This document shows, in pieces, positions 7,089 through 13,856 of a stretch of DNA of 21,265 bases. The DNA comes from CAZZBK01 sp964387325 (GTDB taxonomy: Bacteria > Planctomycetota > Planctomycetia > Pirellulales > PNKZ01). The translations under genes and the position numbers were made by a program. The stretch covers positions 1 to 21,265 of the forward strand of contig CAYLYE010000099.1 in the NCBI GenBank assembly GCA_964387325.1, in the 5' to 3' direction. The notes beneath the pieces are model-generated. The model saw only the letters and a list, made by a program, of their open reading frames with translations. It ran no database searches and had not been told where the DNA came from. Position 1 is the stretch's first letter; each line of letters starts with the position of its first letter.

Positions 7089-7991
7089 ATGACTCTCTCG
7101 CGGCGGACGTTCTTGCAATCGACAGCGGCTCTCGCGGCAGCCTCCACGTTGCGAGCGGCGGAGGGGACCAAGCAACCCAAGCTGCTCAAGGCGGTGAAGT
7201 ACGGCATGATCCGCGAGGGGAATTCGTTTGCCGAGAAGTTCGCGCTGATCAAGCGACTGGGCTTCGAGGGGGTCGAGATCGACAGCCCCAATAAGCTCGA
7301 CCTGAAAGAGGCCAACGCCGCGCAGAAGGAGACGGGCATCGTCATCCACGGCGTGATCGATTCGGTGCACTGGGGTACACGGTTCAGTGACCCCGACGCG
7401 GCTGTGCGCGCGCAGGCGGTCAAAGCCCTGCGGACGGCACTCGACGATGCCAAATTTGTGGGCGCGACCACCGTGCTGATCGTGCCGGCCAAGGTGACCA
7501 ACTCCGAGACCGAGAACTTCGAGCAGTGCTGGGAGCGCTCGCAAGCATGCATTCGGCAGGTCATTCCACAGGCGGCCGAGCTGGGCGTGAAGATCGCCGT
7601 CGAGACCGTGTGGAACGACTTTATCACCACGCCCGAGCAGCTCATCAAGTATGTCGATGAGTTGCAGAGTCCTTACGTGGGGGCGTACTTCGATTGCAGC
7701 AACATGCTCAAGTACGGCGTGAGCAGTCCCGAGTGGATTCGCAAGCTCGGCAAGCGGATGTTCAAGTTCGACTTCAAAGGTTACAGCATGGAATTGGCGA
7801 AGCAGGCCAACGATCCGCGGGCCGGCTTCAAGGCCAAGATCGGCGAGGGGAGCGAGAATTGGCCCGAGATCCTCAAGGCGCTCGACGACGTGGGTTACAC
7901 GGGCTGGGCGACGGCCGAGGTGGGTGGCGGCGGCGAAGAGGTGCTCCGCGATATCTCGCAACGCATGGACCGGATATTAGGTCGGGCGTAG
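7089..7991 (+). CDS. Tat-exported sugar phosphate isomerase/epimerase-like TIM-barrel protein
   Basis: The protein has 300 residues from ATG 7089; GAGG at 7078-7081 sits 7 bases upstream and favours this over GTG 7086. The N-terminus MTLSRRTFLQ with an Ala-rich stretch to about residue 24 is a classic twin-arginine signal, so the protein is exported folded, probably with its cofactor. The rest matches the xylose-isomerase-like / AP-endonuclease-2 TIM barrel: GVEIDSPN (61-68), AVETVWNDF (170-178), AYFDCSN (199-205) and ATAEVGGGGEE (274-284). Glu172, Asp202 and Glu277 fit three of the usual four metal ligands. The fourth, usually His, appears to be Asp228 in FKFDFKGY. Known relatives isomerise or epimerise sugars, hydroxypyruvate or inosose, often unassigned in planctomycetes. 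It follows the aminotransferase on the same strand, but inverted-repeat element 1 separates them, so an operon link is uncertain. Confidence 0.85.
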   Translation: MTLSRRTFLQSTAALAAASTLRAAEGTKQPKLLKAVKYGMIREGNSFAEKFALIKRLGFEGVEIDSPNKLDLKEANAAQKETGIVIHGVIDSVHWGTRFSDPDAAVRAQAVKALRTALDDAKFVGATTVLIVPAKVTNSETENFEQCWERSQACIRQVIPQAAELGVKIAVETVWNDFITTPEQLIKYVDELQSPYVGAYFDCSNMLKYGVSSPEWIRKLGKRMFKFDFKGYSMELAKQANDPRAGFKAKIGEGSENWPEILKALDDVGYTGWATAEVGGGGEEVLRDISQRMDRILGRA

Positions 7992-8015
7992 GCGCCACGC
8001 CTCGCAAAGCACGGA

Positions 8016-8040
8016 CCGACGGCAAAGCCGCCGGCTTGGG
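8016..8040. terminator. GC-rich hairpin between convergent genes, possible bidirectional terminator; repeat copy
   Basis: ccgacggc (8016-8023), an AAA loop, and gccgccgg (8027-8034) form an 8-bp stem with one mismatch. It lies in the 53-bp gap between the converging ends of the TIM-barrel gene and the pilus operon. The stretch gccgccggcttggg (8027-8040) matches the right arm of the hairpin at 19960-19990 at 13 of 14 positions, so both may belong to one palindromic repeat family. There is no T-run in either direction. Confidence 0.45.
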
Positions 8041-8044
8041 GGGG

Positions 8045-9742
8045 TTATTTCTTCGGCGGCTTGCTCAACAACGCCTTGAGTGGATCTTCGGGAGCGGTTG
8101 GGCCTGCTGCCGGAGCTGCACCCACGGTCGGTGTATTGCCGGCATCGGTCGAGGTCGTCACCGCGGAGCGGAGCGATTCGAGGTGCGGAGCGTCTTGCAC
8201 CTGATTGCCAAATTGCACGGTGCCATCGGGATTGAGGAACAACACCTCGCCTGGCGCCTTGGGGCGATACGGAGTGGTGCCGATCAGCACGTCACGCTGC
8301 TCGCCGCCGGTCAGGCCGACAATGGCGACGCCAGTGTCGAAGTTGACGGTACCTGCCTTGCTTTGCCCGGCCGCGTTGCGGTAGTTGCCAGGCACGGCCG
8401 GCAAGCCGATCAATGTGCCGCGGTCGAAAGTCTTGTTGGTGGGCGTGTTCTGTCCGAAGATATAACCCACGCGGGTGCCAAAAGCGGGATCGAACCGGAA
8501 GATGGCGAAGCGACCGTTATATTCGCCCACCAAGGGGCGGCTAACATCGCCAGCGTACAGGTCGAAATCGCGCGGCAAATACGCGCCCGGCGACGGCTTG
8601 CTGAACACCGTCTCACGGTCGGGTGTCTTGCCGATGTTAGGCATCTCGGGCAGTAGGAACTCGGGCTTCACATCTTTGTTTGGATTGGCGAGCACAAGCT
8701 TGACCCGATAGCGGTAAGACTTGAGCCGCTCGACCTCGAAGTCGCAGAAGCGGAAGAGCTTATAGGACGGGATAGCCTTGCCCGCCGCGGCGACGGGTTG
8801 CTTGGCCGCATTGGCCGCTTGTTGACCAGCGGCTTGAGCGTTGTCGACCCGCGCGGGGCGTCGAGCCACCACAGGGGCATTGGCGACAGGTTGATTCGGC
8901 TGGTTGCTTTTCTCTTCTTTGCCCACCACCTCGTACTTGATCTGGGGTTCGTGGGCGAAAACGGCATCGGGCTCGACCGCGACCGGCAGTGGTAGCCGAC
9001 TCAGGATACCGCTGGCATCGCCAAAGCGCTCGATGAGTTCAGGTCGGCAGGCCTCGGGCCCTTTGGCAAACTTCTGCGACAACTCGTAAGCCTTGTCCAG
9101 GTCGATCGCTTTCCACACAAGTTTGTCTTCAGGAATATTGCCCGTCGCTTCGGCTCGTTCGATCACAAAATCGATGTATTGCGGCGTGTCGCGGACGGGA
9201 TCGACAAAGATGGCATTGGCAAATAGGCGATCGAATTCGGCCACTTGCTTCTGGTACGGAATCACGCCCGTGACAATCAGGTAGTGAAAGCCGCGGAAGG
9301 TGTTGTCTTTATCCTTGTCTTTGTCAAACTGCACAGCGGCTTCACGATACGTCACGCGCAGGTCTTCGAGCGGGTAGTAGCTCGGTTCACCGCGGCGCTG
9401 TTTGCTCTCGAGCAGCGGCGGGTTGAACGAGTAGGGCCAACGATAGCGTTCGAGCTTCAGGTCCTCCATCGCCACCTTGACCTGCTCGGCGTACGGAGGA
9501 TTGGGGAGCGAGATCCCTTCGGCGTTCGGATCCCATTGGGTGTGCGCTTGGCTGATCTTGCCGTTGAGTTGCGCGACCAGCCCCTTGAGATCGCTGGGAG
9601 TTTTATCGAATGGCTTGATCGACAGCGACGACCAGAGAATGAGCCCTGTCACAATCACGGCCGCACTCAGGGCGAGCTTTTCGCCGTGCAGGAGCAAAAA
9701 CTGCTTGAGCGTTTCTTGGTCGAGCTTCAGTTTCATTTTCAT
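8045..9742 (-). CDS. Single-pass membrane protein of a PilM-linked operon, third gene (PilP-like position)
   Basis: The protein has 565 residues from ATG 9742. A longer in-frame extension upstream overlaps the previous gene out of frame and is composition junk, so it is discarded. There is a short Lys-rich cytoplasmic stretch, one transmembrane helix at about 23-40, then a large exported part. The part at 45-275 is of mixed composition with a DKDKDKD run at 140-146. A Pro/Ala/Gln/Asn-rich linker spans about 276-325, and a strand-rich C-terminal region follows to the end (EVLFLNPDG near 504). I recognise no named family. Its place after a PilM-PilN-type protein and a PilO-like protein suggests an inner-membrane platform component that reaches into the periplasm, by analogy with PilP or GspC. 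That is inference from position and topology only. The gap to the previous gene is 50 bp, consistent with co-transcription. Confidence 0.72.
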   Translation of the reverse strand: MKMKLKLDQETLKQFLLLHGEKLALSAAVIVTGLILWSSLSIKPFDKTPSDLKGLVAQLNGKISQAHTQWDPNAEGISLPNPPYAEQVKVAMEDLKLERYRWPYSFNPPLLESKQRRGEPSYYPLEDLRVTYREAAVQFDKDKDKDNTFRGFHYLIVTGVIPYQKQVAEFDRLFANAIFVDPVRDTPQYIDFVIERAEATGNIPEDKLVWKAIDLDKAYELSQKFAKGPEACRPELIERFGDASGILSRLPLPVAVEPDAVFAHEPQIKYEVVGKEEKSNQPNQPVANAPVVARRPARVDNAQAAGQQAANAAKQPVAAAGKAIPSYKLFRFCDFEVERLKSYRYRVKLVLANPNKDVKPEFLLPEMPNIGKTPDRETVFSKPSPGAYLPRDFDLYAGDVSRPLVGEYNGRFAIFRFDPAFGTRVGYIFGQNTPTNKTFDRGTLIGLPAVPGNYRNAAGQSKAGTVNFDTGVAIVGLTGGEQRDVLIGTTPYRPKAPGEVLFLNPDGTVQFGNQVQDAPHLESLRSAVTTSTDAGNTPTVGAAPAAGPTAPEDPLKALLSKPPKK

Positions 9743-9792
9743 GGCCAGGTCTCGCGGTAGGGGAGCGCGTGTCACCCAACGGGGAAAGGTTG

Positions 9793-11115
9793 TTATTGGG
9801 GATTGACCAGCATCGGTTCTTTGCTGGCCGAGGGATCGATATTCGGTGTGCTGCGCGGGGGCGCCCAGGTGCGTCGGGCCGGCGAGACCGTGGCGCCTTG
9901 GCCGAGCTTCGTCTCGTCGAAACCGTTGTAGATATAGATGATGCCGCGAATCTCGACCATCGTGGCGTGCTGGCCGTGCTTGAGCATCAACTGGGTCGCT
10001 GCGCCAATGTCCCCCGCGTCCTTGTCGTAAAAGTTCATCAGCACCTGTCGCACGGCGATCGGGAAGCGAGCGTTCGCGCACAGCGTGACGAGGTCGGGAA
10101 TGCGCCGCTGATCCATCAGAAACCGCATCACGACATACATCTGCCGAAACTCGCTGAACGGCGCGGGGGCTTTGTCGTCGACCGGGTTGTTCAGCGCGTC
10201 GAGGTAGCGGCCGCTGAGCAGTTCCGAGTCGACCCAATTGCCGTTCTTGAGCGTAGGAGGATTGATCGAGACGGCACGTACGGACGTATCGCTCGTGCCG
10301 CTCGTGCCACCCGTCTTGATGATCTCTTTGATTTCGGGGCCAGGAAAATCTTGCGAATCGCGCACCGCCCATTGGGCGATCTCGAGCGCCTGAATCTCTT
10401 TGATCACGGCCTGACCGGGATCGCGGGCCGCCTCGTTCATCGTGTTGATGATGTCAATGAGCGAGTCGTAAATCCACAGATCTTCCTGAGCCAGCCGGAC
10501 ACGCAAGTCCGAAGGGCGATTGGGCGACTGATAGCGATTGATCAACGCGCGCCACTTGTCTTTGGGCCATACCACCTTGCCTGCATAGGGCGTGCCATCT
10601 TTGAACTGCCGAGCCTTGGGGTCGACCTCCAGATATTGAAAATCCTCGTTCGAAACGGGGGTCTTGTCGTCGTCGAGCAACGGGCTGGCTTTGAGGATCA
10701 TTCGTCGCCACTCGCGCGGCAAGACCGTCACCTGGTAGTAATCGCGCAGATCGTTGGGGATCGACTCTCCCGGCTTGAGTAATTTGATTTTATCGGCCAT
10801 GTCGTCGGGCCATTTGAGCAGCGGCTGCTGAGCTTCGTCGCGCTGTTTCCAAGTCTCTTTGGCTTGCTCGCGAATTTTGGTCGTCTCGTCTTTGACCTTG
10901 TTGATCAGCTCGTTGTTGCGCAGCGGCTGACCGCTGACGCCGTTCGCCTGGCTGAAGGAGCTCTTGATCGAGAGCGAGTCCTTGGTGTAAGCCGCCTGCA
11001 AATCGCCAGTGGCCATGTACCACGTCACGAGCGAGGCCAGGATCAAGCCGCTCACCAGAATCCAGAAATGGTGTTGCACAACAAGCTTGAGTTGCGGGTT
11101 GTCGCGAAGGCTCAT
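9793..11115 (-). CDS. Single-pass membrane protein of a PilM-linked operon, second gene (PilO-like position)
   Basis: The protein has 440 residues from ATG 11115; a GTG nine bases upstream is an alternative. It has a cytoplasmic N-terminus of about 15 residues, a transmembrane helix at about 16-35, and a helical, charged stretch at about 45-105 that looks like a coiled coil. An exported domain follows. Near the C-terminus an FPIAVRQVLMN segment and a VEIRGIIYIYN segment look like paired strands of a ferredoxin-like fold, as in PilO-type proteins. The topology (short cytoplasmic tail, one helix, coiled coil, alpha/beta domain) is that of PilN/PilO and GspL/GspM partners. Sequence similarity to PilO itself is not evident, so the assignment rests on topology and on the PilM gene 57 bp upstream. 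The C-terminal tail is Pro/Ser-rich. Confidence 0.75.
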   Translation of the reverse strand: MSLRDNPQLKLVVQHHFWILVSGLILASLVTWYMATGDLQAAYTKDSLSIKSSFSQANGVSGQPLRNNELINKVKDETTKIREQAKETWKQRDEAQQPLLKWPDDMADKIKLLKPGESIPNDLRDYYQVTVLPREWRRMILKASPLLDDDKTPVSNEDFQYLEVDPKARQFKDGTPYAGKVVWPKDKWRALINRYQSPNRPSDLRVRLAQEDLWIYDSLIDIINTMNEAARDPGQAVIKEIQALEIAQWAVRDSQDFPGPEIKEIIKTGGTSGTSDTSVRAVSINPPTLKNGNWVDSELLSGRYLDALNNPVDDKAPAPFSEFRQMYVVMRFLMDQRRIPDLVTLCANARFPIAVRQVLMNFYDKDAGDIGAATQLMLKHGQHATMVEIRGIIYIYNGFDETKLGQGATVSPARRTWAPPRSTPNIDPSASKEPMLVNPQ

Positions 11116-11172
11116 AAATGTCACCCAAAATGTCGCGCCCCGGCAGTGTTAGCCGAGGCTCGGGTCGTATCG

Positions 11173-13317
11173 TTACGGTTGTTTGGCCACCGCGCCGGGG
11201 GCGGGTGTGGCACGCTTCGAAGGGCGGACATGCTCCTCGTACACCGAAGGTTGCCAGCAGAACTGCACCTCGAACTCTTGACGCTTTTGTGGCACGACCT
11301 TGGCTTGGACGCCGTTCACCAATTCGCCATCGGCCGCTGGTCGCTGATAGTTGCTGTTGATATTCGACTGGCTGGTAATGACCGGATAGCCGATGCCGAT
11401 TTTCTTGACCGGTACGCTGGCCGCCTGGCCTTCGACACGCAACTCGAGTGGCAGATCGACTTCGTCTTTCTTGAGCAGTTCGACGAAGTTGTTTTGTACA
11501 TACTCGCGACCGATTTGCTTCGTATCGGAGTCGCTGTTGTGATAGTGATGGCCGGTGAGGCGAATGACCCAACCGCCACCCGTGGGCCCCGCCGGGGCCG
11601 CCGGGATCGGGTTGCCATTGGCGTCCAATTGGGGAGCCGGCGCGACTTGATTCGGATCCTCGCCCATCGGAGTCGCCATCGGGGCGACTTGCTTGTCGTC
11701 GGCCCGCGCACCGCGCGTCTCTTCGTACCAGACGGCTAAGTCATCGGTCCAACGGCAGTCGAAGTTGCGAATCTTGAGTTCGTTGCGGAGGGCAATGATC
11801 TCGCTGAGCGCCTTGCCTTCGTTCGCCGCTTTGGTGGCGTCGGCCATGCCGGGCAACCGCGACTTGTCGCGTGGCAAGCAACTCGTGATCGCCCGCGTGA
11901 CTTGCAGCCAGGCGTCGCGGCTGATGCCATTCTGCAAGAAGCTCTGGCCAATCTCGTCCATCTTGCGGAACTCACTGACCGCCCCCGCGTACTGTTGCCG
12001 GACGGAATCTTGATCCTGCTTGAGGGCTCGGGCCGAGTTGAGCGGCGCGAACCAACCGACCTCGGCGTCTTTGTCCAGCGCCACGCTCTCGCGCGCCTTG
12101 GACCACATCAGGTAGTTGATCGCGCACCCTAACATGAGCAGCGCGGCGGCCACAGCCGCCCAGGGCTTTTTGGCCCGAATCAGCCGGAACTGGCGGATGT
12201 CGTGGGGCAGCAGATTGGTTTTCATCCGCGCTTCGCCCAGCCCTTGCAGGCACAGGCCGTAACACACGCCATAGGCCAACAGGTTCTCTTTGAACACCGG
12301 CGCGTCGACCACGCCCGGCCCGGTGAGCCGCTTGAAACGGTCGAGCTTGACCCAGGGATGACCCAAGTGCTGTGCCAGGTACTTGCTCAAGCCGGGCAAC
12401 TTCATGACGTTGCCCAAGGCGCAGATGCCCTTGATCTGACCATTACGGTCGACGTTGTTCGTAAAGTAGTTGAGCGACCGCTGCACTTCGGTCAGCAGAT
12501 CGGTGAACACGGGTCGCATGGCCCGAAACAGAGCTTGAGGATCTTCGGCGCTGGCCGCATTGCGTTTGATGTGCTCAGCCTTGGCGAAGGTCATCTTCAG
12601 TTCTTTGACCAGCGCCTTGGTAAAGTGACTGCCACCGATGGCGATGTTACGCGGCCAGACACGAAAGCCGTTCGTTACGACCAGGTCGGTCGAGTCGGTC
12701 CCCATCGACAGCACGACGGTGTACGGCGGGGGAGCATCGGGATCGTAATTGTCTTCGTTCAGCTCGCTGGCCTCGAACTGATCGTAGAGCGCGAAATTGT
12801 AGAGCGCGACCGGCGTGAGCTGCACGACTGCGATCTCGACATTGTTGGCGTCGAACGTCGCGAGCACCTTGCGAACCTCGTCGAGCTTGATCGCAAAGAT
12901 GCCCACCTCGGTGTCGAGCGCAAAACCCTCGGTCGACCCGCCGCCGATTTGCTGGTAATCCCAGACCACGTCTTCAAGCTTGAACGGAATTTGCTGCTTG
13001 GCTTCGTAGCGGACGATATCGGGCACTTTCGACGACTCGACCGGCGGCAGCTTGATGAACCGGGCCAAGCCTTTCTGTCCGGCGACCGAAATGACGATCT
13101 TGTCTTTGCGCCAATCGTTGCGAGATAAGAACGTGCGGAGCGCCTCGAGCACCAGCTCCGTCGCATCGGCGTCGCTTTGACTGAGCTGTTTGGGATATTC
13201 GACAAAGTCGAACGCCTCGGCGCGGACCTGTCGCGTGGCTGGGTCAACCACACAGCGCAGGGCCTTGAGCGCCGAAATGCCAATATCGATCCCCCACACG
13301 GCTTGCACTTTCGCCAT
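11173..13317 (-). CDS. pilM: PilM-type actin-like protein fused to a PilN-like docking segment, transmembrane helix and periplasmic domain
   Basis: The protein has 714 residues, about twice a normal PilM. Residues 1-360 are the actin-like PilM part: phosphate-1 loop GIDIG (9-13), the segment ARFIKLPPVE (85-94), phosphate-2 loop VLSMGTDSTDLVV (202-214) and the nucleotide-site segment ALGNVMKLPGL (300-310). At 365-371 the chain reads MKTNLLP. NLLP is the conserved N-terminal peptide that separate PilN proteins insert into a groove of PilM. It is followed, as in PilN, by a basic stretch and one transmembrane helix (about 386-404), a helical stalk, a Pro-rich linker (about 535-572) and a C-terminal alpha/beta domain starting GGWVIRLTGHHYH. 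This is best read as a PilM-PilN fusion at the inner membrane, giving a platform for a type IV pilus or related secretion machine. Start ATG 13317 has GAGG 11 bases upstream and a good promoter. It is the first gene of a three-gene operon. Confidence 0.88.
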   Translation of the reverse strand: MAKVQAVWGIDIGISALKALRCVVDPATRQVRAEAFDFVEYPKQLSQSDADATELVLEALRTFLSRNDWRKDKIVISVAGQKGLARFIKLPPVESSKVPDIVRYEAKQQIPFKLEDVVWDYQQIGGGSTEGFALDTEVGIFAIKLDEVRKVLATFDANNVEIAVVQLTPVALYNFALYDQFEASELNEDNYDPDAPPPYTVVLSMGTDSTDLVVTNGFRVWPRNIAIGGSHFTKALVKELKMTFAKAEHIKRNAASAEDPQALFRAMRPVFTDLLTEVQRSLNYFTNNVDRNGQIKGICALGNVMKLPGLSKYLAQHLGHPWVKLDRFKRLTGPGVVDAPVFKENLLAYGVCYGLCLQGLGEARMKTNLLPHDIRQFRLIRAKKPWAAVAAALLMLGCAINYLMWSKARESVALDKDAEVGWFAPLNSARALKQDQDSVRQQYAGAVSEFRKMDEIGQSFLQNGISRDAWLQVTRAITSCLPRDKSRLPGMADATKAANEGKALSEIIALRNELKIRNFDCRWTDDLAVWYEETRGARADDKQVAPMATPMGEDPNQVAPAPQLDANGNPIPAAPAGPTGGGWVIRLTGHHYHNSDSDTKQIGREYVQNNFVELLKKDEVDLPLELRVEGQAASVPVKKIGIGYPVITSQSNINSNYQRPAADGELVNGVQAKVVPQKRQEFEVQFCWQPSVYEEHVRPSKRATPAPGAVAKQP

Positions 13318-13347
13318 GAGCGGTTGAACCTCAAACGATGTTACTAG

Positions 13348-13375
13348 GAGATAAGCTGGGCGTGGAGTTTGTCAA
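13348..13375 (-). promoter_or_regulatory. Predicted promoter of the pilM operon
   Basis: On the minus strand, a perfect TTGACA (13375-13370) and TATCTC (13353-13348) are separated by 16 bases. Transcription would start about 25 bases before ATG 13317. The -35 is exact and the -10 keeps only TAT, so confidence is moderate. Confidence 0.45.
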
Positions 13376-13529
13376 ACGCGATAAGCCAATACCACACGAA
13401 CGGCGGTCGAAGAGCAGCCGACATTTTCGGACATCGCGCGACACAATCGCCAGTGTTTAATGTACGCGGAGCTTGACGGCGATGTCAAATTATTACGCTG
13501 CTTTACCGACATCGAAACGTATGTCTTTG

Positions 13530-13650
13530 CCGAGCCGGGGACGTGAGTCTCCGGATAAACACTGCAAGCAGGTTCGGCTCGCTAAATACGCAGAGAGATC
13601 AGTCGTTTTTCCGCTCCCCACCCATCCGGGGACTCATGTTCCCGGCTCGG
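13530..13650. repeat. Long inverted-repeat element 2 (27-bp arms, 67-bp spacer)
   Basis: The left arm (13530-13556) begins ccgagccggggacgtgag. The right arm (13624-13650) ends ctcatgttcccggctcgg. The two agree at 24 of 27 positions after reverse complementing. The spacer (13557-13623) includes a short T-run (13606-13610). The element stands alone in the middle of the divergent spacer, far from both starts, so it is more likely an inserted repeat than a terminator. Confidence 0.75.
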
Positions 13651-13856
13651 AAGTCGAAATCGCTGAGGCGAGCGATGTGTGTCGATTGACATCGGCCTGA
13701 ACTACCTACTCAACCCTCGACTCTGCCCCTCGGGGCGACTATCTTGGGTACGATCGGCTGCGGTGTACGCACCCGTCGAACAAGCCGAAACCTAATGTCG
13801 CATAACGATTTGAATCTCCGTCGCATACCGACCTGCTCCCGTTTCGCCAGAGTGCC

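Larger units (their letters stand above)
13318..13856. other. Divergent spacer between pilus operon and GH38-like gene
   Basis: This is 539 bases without a credible gene. The left end carries the pilM leader and promoter, and the middle carries inverted-repeat element 2 (13530-13650). Short frames crossing it on the plus strand (about 75 codons) simply read through the inverted repeat and look non-coding. The final 200 bases before ATG 13857 show no strong promoter or ribosome site by eye, apart from an AGAG a few bases before the start. Confidence 0.55.

Noticed and set aside
9743..10372. In-frame upstream extension of the third pilus-operon gene, giving 775 residues
   Set aside because: The extra 210 residues overlap the second gene in another frame, are Arg/His/Gln-rich out-of-frame composition, and start before the obvious MKMKLKLDQ membrane-protein N-terminus.
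11138..11158. Small hairpin (ccccggc / gccgagg) between pilM and the second operon gene
   Set aside because: Six of seven pairs in GC-rich DNA are expected by chance, and no T-run follows; not reported as a terminator.
13473..13700. 75-codon frame in the pilM/GH38 spacer
   Set aside because: It is formed mostly by inverted-repeat element 2, has no ribosome site, and its translation has no protein-like pattern.
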